Under the pieces are notes generated by a model. That model was not told the origin of the DNA, did not search any database, and saw only the letters and a list, made by a program, of their open reading frames with translations. Shown in pieces: positions 57,788 through 64,000 of a stretch of DNA of 64,000 bases. Every line of letters begins with the position of its first letter. Position 1 is the stretch's first letter. The stretch is from Solidesulfovibrio carbinoliphilus subsp. oakridgensis (lineage in GTDB: Bacteria > Desulfobacterota > Desulfovibrionia > Desulfovibrionales > Desulfovibrionaceae), in contig NZ_CM001368.1 of NCBI RefSeq assembly GCF_000177215.2, positions 1 to 64,000 on the forward strand, in the 5' to 3' direction. The position numbers and the translations under genes are program-made.

Positions 57788-57821
57788 AAAAAAGCCGGCA
57801 GGGTCCGCCCTGCCGGCTTTT
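57788..57821. terminator. Bidirectional terminator downstream of the acyl-CoA ligase
   Basis: A run of six A leads into an inverted repeat with 10-bp stems (57794-57803 / 57808-57817) that ends in TTTT. It lies between the IS481-like element and the leftward ligase gene. Confidence 0.85.
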
Positions 57822-57871
57822 GCGTTTCCATTGCCGCGCCGCGTCCGTCTGCCGGCCTGCCCCGTTCGGGT

Positions 57872-57913
57872 GGGTCCGGGAGGGGGTGACCCCCTCCCGG
57901 CCGCCGGAGGCAT
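57872..57913 (+). repeat. Palindromic intergenic repeat, copy 5
   Basis: 42-bp copy with a GTGAC centre between GGGAGGGG and CCCCTCCC and the tail CGGCCGCCGGAGGCAT. The tail ends 13 bp from the stop of the leftward ligase gene. Confidence 0.8.
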
Positions 57914-57925
57914 CCCCCTGCATTA

Positions 57926-59599
57926 TTACCGCATGGCTTCCGGGAAGAGCTTGGCCCCAAGCTCGCGCAGCTTGTACTTCTGGACCTTGCCGCTGGTGGT
58001 CAGCGGGAATTCCTTGACGAAGGCGATGTACTTCGGGATCTTGTGCCAGGCGATCTGCCCCCGGCAGTAATCGCGCACCTCCTCGGGAGCCATCTCCACG
58101 TCCTTTCTGAGGATGATGAAGGCCCCCACTTCCTCGCCGTACTTGCGGCTCGGCACGCCGGCCACCTGGACGTCGGCGATGCCGGGCATGGTGTAGAGGT
58201 ACTCCTCGATCTCGCGCGGGTAGATGTTCTCGCCGCCGCGGATGATCATGTCCTTGATGCGGCCGGTGATGGCCACGTAGCCGTACTCGTCCATGACGCC
58301 GAGGTCGCCGGAGTGCAGCCAGCCGTCCGCGTCGATGCATTTGGCCGTGGCCTCGGGGTTGTTGTAGTAGCCTTTCATGGAATTGTAGCCCCGGCAGCAC
58401 AGTTCCCCCTGCTTGCCGCGTTCCACTTCCGCGCCCGTTTCCGGATCGGCCACCTTGACCTCGACGTGGGGGAAGGCCCGGCCCACGCCCTCGACCCGGT
58501 AGTGGAAGGGGTCGGTCACGTCGGTCTGGGTCATGCCGGGCGAGCTTTCGGTCAGCCCGTACACGCTCGTGATTTCCTTCATGTACATCTTCTCGGTCAC
58601 TTGCCGCATGGTCTGGATGGGGCAGACCGCGCCGGCCATGATGCCGGTGCGCAAGGACGAGAAGTCGAACTTCGGGAAGAGCTTGTGTTCCAGCATGGCG
58701 ATGAACATGGTGGGCACGCCGTAGATGGCCGTGCACTGCTCCTGCTCGATGCTCATCATGGAATGGACCGGGTTGAAGACCTCGGTGAAGACCATGGTGG
58801 TGCCGTGGTTGACGCAGGCCATGACCGCGAGCACGCAGCCGAAGCAGTGGAACAACGGCACCTGGATGCACAGCTTGTCCTTTTCCGTGAACCGCTGGCG
58901 TTGGCCGATGGAGTAGCCGTTGTTGACGATGTTGTGGTGGCTCAGCATGACGCCCTTGGGAAAGCCGGTGGTTCCCGAGGTGTACTGCATGTTCACCACG
59001 TCGTGGCAGGTGAAGGTGGCTTGGCGAGCGCGCAGGTCCTCGTCCGAGACGGTCCGGGCCAGGCCCAGGATCTCGGGGATGGAGTACATGCCCCGGTGTT
59101 TTTCCACGCCGAGAAAGCAGACGCGCTTGAGGTGCGGGAAGGTCTCGCTTTTGACGGCCCCGCGCTGCATGGTGCGCAGCTCCGGGGCCAGGTCGTAGAG
59201 GATCTCGATGTAGTCCGAGTCGCGGAAGCCGTTTATGATGAAGATGTTTTCCGCGTCGGAATTGGTCATCAGGTATTTGAGCTCGTTGCGCTTGTAGGCG
59301 GTGTTGACCGTCAAGAGCCAGGCCCCCATCTTGGCCGTGGCGAACATGAGCGCCACCCAGAAGGGAACGTTGGTGGCCCAGACTGCGACCTTTTCGCCTT
59401 TCTGGATGCCAAGGGCCATGAGCCCCTTGGCCAGCTCGTCGGTCAGTTCGTCGAACTGCCGCCAGGTGAGCCGGTAATCCCGGTCCACGTAGACCACGGC
59501 GTCCTGGTCCGGAAACCGGGTGGCCGTCTGGTGGAGCAATTCGCCGAGCGTCAGGTCGAACAGCGGGGGCTGGTGCAACGGAGGAGGCACGAAGGTCAT
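57926..59599 (-). CDS. AMP-forming acyl-CoA synthetase (FadD-like)
   Basis: Protein of 557 residues. Adenylation motifs: YTSGTTGFPKGVMLSHHN (about 192-209), the A5 region YGLTESSPGMTQ, A7 SGDLGVMDEYGYV, A8 GRIKDMIIRGGENIYPREIE, and A10 with K at TTSGKVQKYKLR. It activates a carboxylic acid with ATP and CoA in the cytoplasm; the chain length is not clear. Encoded 14 bp after an XRE-cupin regulator gene on the same strand. Confidence 0.9.
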   Translation of the reverse strand: MTFVPPPLHQPPLFDLTLGELLHQTATRFPDQDAVVYVDRDYRLTWRQFDELTDELAKGLMALGIQKGEKVAVWATNVPFWVALMFATAKMGAWLLTVNTAYKRNELKYLMTNSDAENIFIINGFRDSDYIEILYDLAPELRTMQRGAVKSETFPHLKRVCFLGVEKHRGMYSIPEILGLARTVSDEDLRARQATFTCHDVVNMQYTSGTTGFPKGVMLSHHNIVNNGYSIGQRQRFTEKDKLCIQVPLFHCFGCVLAVMACVNHGTTMVFTEVFNPVHSMMSIEQEQCTAIYGVPTMFIAMLEHKLFPKFDFSSLRTGIMAGAVCPIQTMRQVTEKMYMKEITSVYGLTESSPGMTQTDVTDPFHYRVEGVGRAFPHVEVKVADPETGAEVERGKQGELCCRGYNSMKGYYNNPEATAKCIDADGWLHSGDLGVMDEYGYVAITGRIKDMIIRGGENIYPREIEEYLYTMPGIADVQVAGVPSRKYGEEVGAFIILRKDVEMAPEEVRDYCRGQIAWHKIPKYIAFVKEFPLTTSGKVQKYKLRELGAKLFPEAMR

Positions 59600-59613
59600 G
59601 GGCGGCTCCTTGC

Positions 59614-60192
59614 TTACTGCGGGATGTAGAGCACGGCGTAGATGTCGGCTTTGGGCGCGTTGCCGCAGCCGACGTAGTGGGGCACCACCGAGTTGTAATA
59701 GATGGAGTCGCCGGGTCCGAGGATGTGGCGGTCGGACCCGACGATCACTTCGAGCTCGCCGGACATGACCACGATGAACTCCTCGCCCTCGTGGGAGGAG
59801 AGGGGCTTCTCGCCGCCGGCCTCCTCGTCGGGGTAGACCTCGATGAAAAAGGGCTCCATGTGCCGGTCGGTCTTGCCCTTGCCGAGCGAATGGTAGCGGA
59901 AGGCGGCCCGCTTGCCCCGGGCCTTCCGGAGCACGGTGTCGTCCTCGGTCAGCTCGGCCCGGCAGGTCATGCACAGGTCGCCGCCAATCTGGTCGTCCAT
60001 GAAGGTGCCGAGGCGCTGGCCAAGGGCCAGGGCGATCTTGAGGAGGGGCCCGAGCGACGGGGTGACGTCCTCCTCTTCCAGGGCAGCCAGGAAGTCCACG
60101 GACAGGCCGGTACGGGCGGAGAGTTCCTCGCGGGAAAGTTCCTGGGCTTCCCGGTAAGTGCGAATGCGATCACCAAGCTTTTTGTCGCTCAT
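59614..60192 (-). CDS. XRE-family regulator with C-terminal cupin domain (left copy)
   Basis: Protein of 192 residues. A lambda-repressor-like HTH (about 6-60: LGDRIRTYREAQELSREELSA, with LSVDFLAALE) is followed by a linker carrying CMTC, then a cupin (about 108-188) with HEGEEFIVVMSGELEVIVGS and PGDSIYYNSVVPHYV. The HTH-cupin architecture is typical of metabolite-responsive repressors. Directly upstream of an acyl-CoA ligase and divergent from a second such regulator. Confidence 0.9.
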   Translation of the reverse strand: MSDKKLGDRIRTYREAQELSREELSARTGLSVDFLAALEEEDVTPSLGPLLKIALALGQRLGTFMDDQIGGDLCMTCRAELTEDDTVLRKARGKRAAFRYHSLGKGKTDRHMEPFFIEVYPDEEAGGEKPLSSHEGEEFIVVMSGELEVIVGSDRHILGPGDSIYYNSVVPHYVGCGNAPKADIYAVLYIPQ

Positions 60193-60320
60193 GGCTACCT
60201 CGTTGGGAAAAATATGGTGGGCTGGGGCGGAATGACGGCACGGCCCCGTGAAAGTTTTCCCATATCCCAGGACGCGGTGGAATTCCAGCGTTTTCGTGGC
60301 CGTCGGGCCGGCGAAAGAAA

Positions 60321-60346
60321 TTGACAAGCCCGGCTTTCGTGCGAAA
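60321..60346 (+). promoter_or_regulatory. TTGACA box with TTTCG-N2-CGAAA palindrome between the divergent regulators
   Basis: A consensus -35 hexamer TTGACA is at 60321-60326. The palindrome TTTCG-TG-CGAAA (60335-60346) lies in the spacer to a weak -10. Another CGAAA half-site is at 60312-60316. The site is placed to control the rightward regulator and possibly both genes. Confidence 0.5.
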
Positions 60347-60392
60347 TGACGGGGAAACGACCTTCCAACCCAAAAACAGAGCAGGGGTTCCC

Positions 60393-60953
60393 ATGAGCAA
60401 GGAAATCGGACCGGTGCGGGAAATCGCCATGCGCCTGCGGGGCATCCGCGAGGTGACGGGCTTTTCCGCCGAGGCCCTGGCCGAGGCCACCGGCGTGTCG
60501 CCGGCGCAGGTCCTCCAGTACGAGACCGGGGAAACGGAGATTCCGGTCAGCTACCTGTACGAAGTGGCCAAGGCCTGCGGCGTGGACCTGACCGCGCTTC
60601 TGACCGGCGACGAGGCCCATCTGCTCGCCTATTCCCTGGTGCCGGCCGGCCAGGGCCTGTCCGTGGACCGGCGCAAGGCCTACAAGTACCAGGCGTTGGC
60701 CTATCGTTTCCACAAGCCGTCCATGGAGCCTTTCATCGTCACGGTGCCGGCCAAGCAGGAATCCGAGCTGGAATTCAACCGGCACCTGGGCGAGGAATTC
60801 ATCTACATGCTGCGCGGCCGCCTGGAAGTGCGCCTGGGCGACGACGTGGTGACGCTAAACCCCCACGACTCCCTCTATTTCTCCTCCCGCACGCCCCACG
60901 CCATGCGCGGCCTGGACGGGGAAGAGGCCGAGTTCCTGGACGTGATCATCTAA
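60393..60953 (+). CDS. XRE-family regulator with C-terminal cupin domain (right copy)
   Basis: Protein of 186 residues. The HTH (about 8-65: MRLRGIREVTGFSAEALAE, VSPAQVLQYETGE) is followed by a cupin (about 100-185) with HLGEEFIYMLRGRLEVRLGD and NPHDSLYFSSRTPHAM. It has the same architecture as the left copy but only moderate sequence similarity. GCAGGGG precedes the ATG. It is 22 bp upstream of a second acyl-CoA synthetase, mirroring the left arrangement. Confidence 0.9.
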   Translation: MSKEIGPVREIAMRLRGIREVTGFSAEALAEATGVSPAQVLQYETGETEIPVSYLYEVAKACGVDLTALLTGDEAHLLAYSLVPAGQGLSVDRRKAYKYQALAYRFHKPSMEPFIVTVPAKQESELEFNRHLGEEFIYMLRGRLEVRLGDDVVTLNPHDSLYFSSRTPHAMRGLDGEEAEFLDVII

Positions 60954-60975
60954 CCCCTTGCAGCCGGAGCCATTC

Positions 60976-62628
60976 ATGCCTGTCGCCAAACTGCGGCCCA
61001 AAAGCTATCGTGAAATGCTCGAGACCATCCACGTCTCCGTGCCCGAGAACTACAATTTCGCCTTCGATTTCCTCGACGCCGAGGCCGCCGCGGACCCGAC
61101 CCGGCCGGCCATGATCCATATCGGCCCGGACGGCACCCGCCGGGACTTCGACCTGGCCTGGTTCAGCCGCGAATCGGCCAGGATGGCCAATGCCTTCCAG
61201 GCGGCCGGCCTGGCCAAGGGCGACCGGGTCATGGTCATCCTCTACCGCCGGGTGGAGTGGTGGGTGACCATGCTGGCCCTGCACAAGCTTGGCGCCGTGC
61301 CGGTCCCGTCCCCGAACCTGCTCACCCCCCACGACATCGATTTCCGTGTCAACTATGCCGGCATCAAGGCCGTCATCGCCGAGGACTCGGTGGCCGCCCG
61401 GGTCGAGGCCGCCCGGCCCACCTGCCCGACGCTCGCCCTGTGCGTCCAGGTCGGGGAGTCCCCCCTGCCGGCCGGCTGGCTCGACTACGAAACCATCCGC
61501 GCCGCGGCGTCGGAATCCTTCCCCCGCACCTGCCAGTGCCCGGGCGGCAACGACACCCTGCTCATCTTTTTCTCCTCCGGCACCACCGGCATGCCGAAGA
61601 TGGTCGAGCACAACCACGGCTACGCCCTGGGCCACCTGGCCACCGGCGTCTACTGGCACAACCTGGAGCCCGGCGACATCCACCTCACCGTGGCCGACAC
61701 CGGCTGGGGCAAGGCGGTCTGGGGCAAGTTCTACGGCCAGTGGATGGCCGGGGCCACGGTCTTTACCTGGGACTTCCGGGGCAAGTTCGCGCCGGCCGAA
61801 CTCCTCGACGTCATGTGCGCCCACAAGGTGACCACCTTCTGCGCCCCGCCCACGGTCTACCGTTTCCTGGTGCGCGAGGACCTCAAAAAATACGACCTCT
61901 CGGCCCTCAGGTACTGCACCACCGCCGGCGAACTCCTAAACGACGGCGTGTTCCGGGCCTGGAAGGAAATCACGGGCCTTCCCATCTACGAAGGCTACGG
62001 CCAGACCGAAACCTGCCTGCAGATCGCCACCTTCCCCTGCATGACGCCCAAGCCCGGCTCCATCGGCCGGCCGACGCCGGGCTGGAACGTGGCCATCCTC
62101 GACGAGGAGGGCAAGGTCTGCGCCCCGGGCGTGGAAGGCGAAATCTGCCTCAGGCTCGAGGACGGCAAGAACCTCGGGCTTTTTACCGGCTACCTGCTCG
62201 AGCCGGAAAAGACCGCCAGCGTCATGGTGGACGGCTACTACCACACCGGGGACAAGGCCTGGATGGACGAGGACGGCTACTACTGGTTCCTCGGCCGCAC
62301 CGACGATCTCATCAAGTCGAGCGGCTACCGCATCGGACCCTTTGAAGTGGAAAGCGCGCTCATCACCCACAAGGCCGTGGTCGAGGCGGCCGTGACCGGC
62401 GTGCCCGATCCGGTGCGCGGCCAGGCCGTCAAGGCCACGGTCGTCCTGGCCCCGGGCTACGAAGCCTCGGAAGAGCTGGCCAAGGAACTGCAGAACCACG
62501 TCAAGAAGGAAACCGCCCCCTACAAGTACCCGCGCATCATCGACTTCGTCCCCGAACTGCCGAAGACCATCAGCGGCAAGATCAAACGCGCCGAGATCCG
62601 CGCCAAGGATGCGAACAGGGAGATATAA
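60976..62628 (+). CDS. AMP-forming acyl-CoA synthetase (Acs/medium-chain type)
   Basis: Protein of 550 residues. Adenylation motifs: FFSSGTTGMPKMVEHNH (about 199-215), YEGYGQTETCLQI, TGDKAWMDEDGYYWFLGR, DDLIKSSGYRIGPFEVES, and the C-terminal Lys in TISGKIKRAEIR. It resembles acetyl/propionyl and medium-chain acid ligases more than the left-hand enzyme does. It likely activates a short or medium fatty or aromatic acid. The ligand sensed by the cupin regulator may be this acid or its CoA ester; that is inference. Confidence 0.9.
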   Translation: MPVAKLRPKSYREMLETIHVSVPENYNFAFDFLDAEAAADPTRPAMIHIGPDGTRRDFDLAWFSRESARMANAFQAAGLAKGDRVMVILYRRVEWWVTMLALHKLGAVPVPSPNLLTPHDIDFRVNYAGIKAVIAEDSVAARVEAARPTCPTLALCVQVGESPLPAGWLDYETIRAAASESFPRTCQCPGGNDTLLIFFSSGTTGMPKMVEHNHGYALGHLATGVYWHNLEPGDIHLTVADTGWGKAVWGKFYGQWMAGATVFTWDFRGKFAPAELLDVMCAHKVTTFCAPPTVYRFLVREDLKKYDLSALRYCTTAGELLNDGVFRAWKEITGLPIYEGYGQTETCLQIATFPCMTPKPGSIGRPTPGWNVAILDEEGKVCAPGVEGEICLRLEDGKNLGLFTGYLLEPEKTASVMVDGYYHTGDKAWMDEDGYYWFLGRTDDLIKSSGYRIGPFEVESALITHKAVVEAAVTGVPDPVRGQAVKATVVLAPGYEASEELAKELQNHVKKETAPYKYPRIIDFVPELPKTISGKIKRAEIRAKDANREI

Positions 62629-62635
62629 GAGGGGG

Positions 62636-62675
62636 ATGCCTCCGGCGGCCGGGGGGGATCATCCCCCCCGGACCC
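62636..62675 (-). repeat. Palindromic intergenic repeat, copy 6
   Basis: 40-bp copy in reverse orientation: the tail ATGCCTCC starts 8 bp after the stop of the rightward ligase gene, followed by a GATC-centred palindrome and GGACCC. A CCCCC-TGGAC-GGGGG mini-stem follows (62672-62686). Confidence 0.8.
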
Positions 62676-62725
62676 CCTGGACGGGGGAGCGGGGGAAGCG
62701 GGCGCGGCTGTCGTATCCCCTTGTT

Positions 62726-62777
62726 CGGGTGCTCGTCCGGTCGGGCCGGCTTTGCGGCCCGACCGGACGAGCACCCG
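62726..62777. terminator. Very strong hairpin between two palindromic repeats
   Basis: A 23-bp perfect inverted repeat (62726-62748 / 62755-62777) with a 6-nt loop. It lies between repeat copies 6 and 7. There is no T-tract. As the strongest hairpin in this 212-bp gap, it probably ends the ligase transcript or is processed by RNases. Confidence 0.6.
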
Positions 62778-62785
62778 GACAGGGA

Positions 62786-62827
62786 GGGTCCGGGAGGGGG
62801 TTACCCCCTCCCGGCCGCCGGAGGCAT
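62786..62827 (+). repeat. Palindromic intergenic repeat, copy 7
   Basis: 42-bp copy of the GGGAGGGG/CCCCTCCC subtype. Unlike the others, its tail faces the 5' end of a gene: it ends 13 bp before the K+ channel start codon. The channel gene has only a purine-rich AGAAAAAAGA before its ATG. Confidence 0.75.
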
Positions 62828-62840
62828 CTTAGAAAAAAGA

Positions 62841-63656
62841 ATGGAACGCACCCGCCTCTACATCTTTGCCGCCGTCTTTTTCGGCGTGGCCCTGGCCGGC
62901 ACCCTGGGCTTCATGCACGTGGAGGGGCTCGGGGCCCTGGACGCCCTGTACTTTTCCGTCGTCACCATCACCACCGTCGGCTACGGCGACATCCATCCGG
63001 TCACGGCCACGGGAAAGCTTTTGGCCATGGCCCTTATTTTGTCCGGCGGCGGCACGTTTTTCGGCATCCTGGCCGCGGCCGTGGAGATGTTTCTCGGCCG
63101 CCGGGAGAAGCGGGTGCGCGGGCAAAAGCTCGACATGATCATCGGGCTTTTTTTCAGCCAGGTCGGCTCGACCCTTGTGCGCCGGCTGATCCGGGCCGAC
63201 GCCGGGGTGGCGTTTTTAAAGGAGAACCTCGACGTCTCGCTGCGCTGGGACAAGGAAAATTTCCGCAAGGCCCAGGCTATCCTGCGCGACTACGCCTATG
63301 ACGTGGACATGGCCGCCCTGGACCTGCCGGCCCTGGGCAAGCTCCTGTCCGACAACTCGGAATTTCTGGTCCGGCTCCTGGAAAACCCCAACATCCTGGA
63401 GCACGAGGCCTTCACGTCGCTTTTGCAGGCGGTCTTTCACCTGAAAGAGGAGCTGGCCCACCGGCGCGACCTGGAACACCTGCCCCGGGCCGACCTCGAA
63501 CACCTGCGCGTGGACGTGCGGCGCATCTATTCCCAGATCCTCATCCAGTGGCTCCATTACCTGGACCACATCAAGGAAAACTTTCCCTACTTTTTTTCCT
63601 TCCAGTGCCGGGTGACGCCGTTTCTGGCCGGGGAGGACGCCACCGTGCGGGAGTAG
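62841..63656 (+). CDS. Two-helix K+ channel with long cytoplasmic domain
   Basis: Protein of 271 residues. Two hydrophobic helices (about 6-26 and 59-82) flank a pore loop with the selectivity filter TVGYGD (45-50). A helical cytoplasmic region follows (about 90-271), without the RCK/TrkA NAD-binding motif. It is therefore a tetrameric K+ channel with an unusual C-terminal domain. The start at 62841 follows the repeat by 13 bp. The ATG is preceded by AGAAAAAAGA, a weak ribosome-binding site. Confidence 0.85.
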   Translation: MERTRLYIFAAVFFGVALAGTLGFMHVEGLGALDALYFSVVTITTVGYGDIHPVTATGKLLAMALILSGGGTFFGILAAAVEMFLGRREKRVRGQKLDMIIGLFFSQVGSTLVRRLIRADAGVAFLKENLDVSLRWDKENFRKAQAILRDYAYDVDMAALDLPALGKLLSDNSEFLVRLLENPNILEHEAFTSLLQAVFHLKEELAHRRDLEHLPRADLEHLRVDVRRIYSQILIQWLHYLDHIKENFPYFFSFQCRVTPFLAGEDATVRE

Positions 63657-63712
63657 GGGGGCCTTGCCCCAAAGGGGACGGCGGGCGAAAGGCCGGCCGA
63701 CCGCGCTGCCGG

Positions 63713-63726
63713 CGGGAAATTTCCCG
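63713..63726. promoter_or_regulatory. Palindrome CGGGAAATTTCCCG
   Basis: A perfect 14-bp palindrome in the 171-bp gap between the channel gene and the last gene of the window. It could be an operator for the downstream gene. No -10/-35 pair was clear. Confidence 0.3.
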
Positions 63727-63827
63727 GAAAAAACGCTGTCCCGGGCGGTTGCCACCGGCCCCGGCCCGGTCTATGAAAAGCCCGACCGGCGCGGGGGAGT
63801 CCCCGCCGCCTGTTCCCGCGAGGTTCC

Positions 63828-64000
63828 ATGCGCCAGGCCGAATCCCCCAAACTTTTCCCCCCCCTGGAAGCCGTGCGCCGCTATTGCCTGTTCGCCTGCA
63901 TGGGCGGCCAGCGGAGCCTGGTCGCCGGTTGTGTCGATGGCGACTGCCCGTTTCATCCCCTGCGCATGAAGGAGATCCCCGAAGGCTTCGGCCTGCGGGT
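63828..64000 (+). CDS. Cys-rich protein (partial, runs off window)
   Basis: The open frame from the ATG at 63828 continues past the edge; 57 full codons are visible. The sequence has two Cys pairs, YCLFAC and GCVDGDC followed by PFHPLR. This resembles the short zinc-ribbon-like motif in hypothetical proteins with a CxxC...CxxxxC-PxxPxR pattern. GCGAGGTTCC precedes the ATG. Function unknown. Confidence 0.6.
   Translation, partial: MRQAESPKLFPPLEAVRRYCLFACMGGQRSLVAGCVDGDCPFHPLRMKEIPEGFGLR

Noticed and set aside
62721-62840. N-terminal extension of the K+ channel
   Set aside because: The extension would translate the large hairpin and repeat copy 7. The channel family starts at the first hydrophobic helix.

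Overview
The window is a G+C-rich bacterial chromosome segment (about two thirds G+C by eye), dense with genes. The gene set points to a Desulfovibrionaceae-type anaerobe, most like the high-GC Desulfovibrio/Solidesulfovibrio group. The evidence is NfnAB, ferredoxin-dependent 2-oxoglutarate oxidoreductase, a Wolinella-like fumarate reductase, a TauE/SafE anion exporter, a Tat-exported molybdenum hydroxylase and many PAS/sigma54 regulators. The organism assignment is inference; the gene calls come from the translated proteins.

Layout. 0-4 kb: an origin-proximal start with DnaA boxes and dnaA, convergent with a Lon-type protease that carries an internal response-regulator receiver domain. 4-8 kb: palindromic operators, a Usp-like/membrane protein, a TauE/SafE permease, a tandem UspA protein and a small membrane protein. 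8-21 kb: one leftward C4-dicarboxylate unit, dctA-frdC-frdA-frdB-fumarase alpha-fumarase beta-nfnA-nfnB-malic enzyme. It is headed by a sigma54 promoter and a cluster of palindromic upstream sites, and the PAS/AAA+/Fis activator gene lies just upstream. Together these genes import malate or fumarate, interconvert malate, fumarate, succinate and pyruvate, and balance NADH, NADPH and ferredoxin. 21-28 kb: creA, a decayed AraC-type gene, and a molybdenum hydroxylase operon (Tat 2Fe-2S subunit, Mo subunit, FAD/4Fe-4S subunit, cytochrome b). 28-35 kb: envelope sugar genes (a GH18-CE4-GT2 fusion, a sorbosone dehydrogenase-like protein and an AT-rich membrane glycosyltransferase), then tRNA-Arg. 35.2-36.6 kb: a complete ISL3-family element with an 8-bp target duplication. 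36.6-43 kb: a cyclophilin, korDABC and a fused two-subunit-type acyl-CoA synthetase, then a small secreted protein. 43-54 kb: a PAS histidine kinase, a dksA-rqcH/NFACT-phoH-pgpH-ybeY group, a diguanylate cyclase, and a GAF protein paired with gap. 54-58 kb: a metal P-type ATPase with a MarR regulator, and an IS481-like element. 58-64 kb: two divergent XRE-cupin regulators, each followed by an acyl-CoA synthetase, then a K+ channel and the start of a Cys-rich protein.

A short two-part palindromic repeat occurs eight times. In seven of the eight copies it lies at a gene's 3' side in a fixed orientation. One copy encodes the last residues of the Lon-type protein, one lies inside the frd operon, and one is split by the IS481-like element. 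The most unusual items are the Lon-receiver fusion, this directional repeat, the sigma54-controlled C4-dicarboxylate regulon and the mirror-image regulator/ligase pair.
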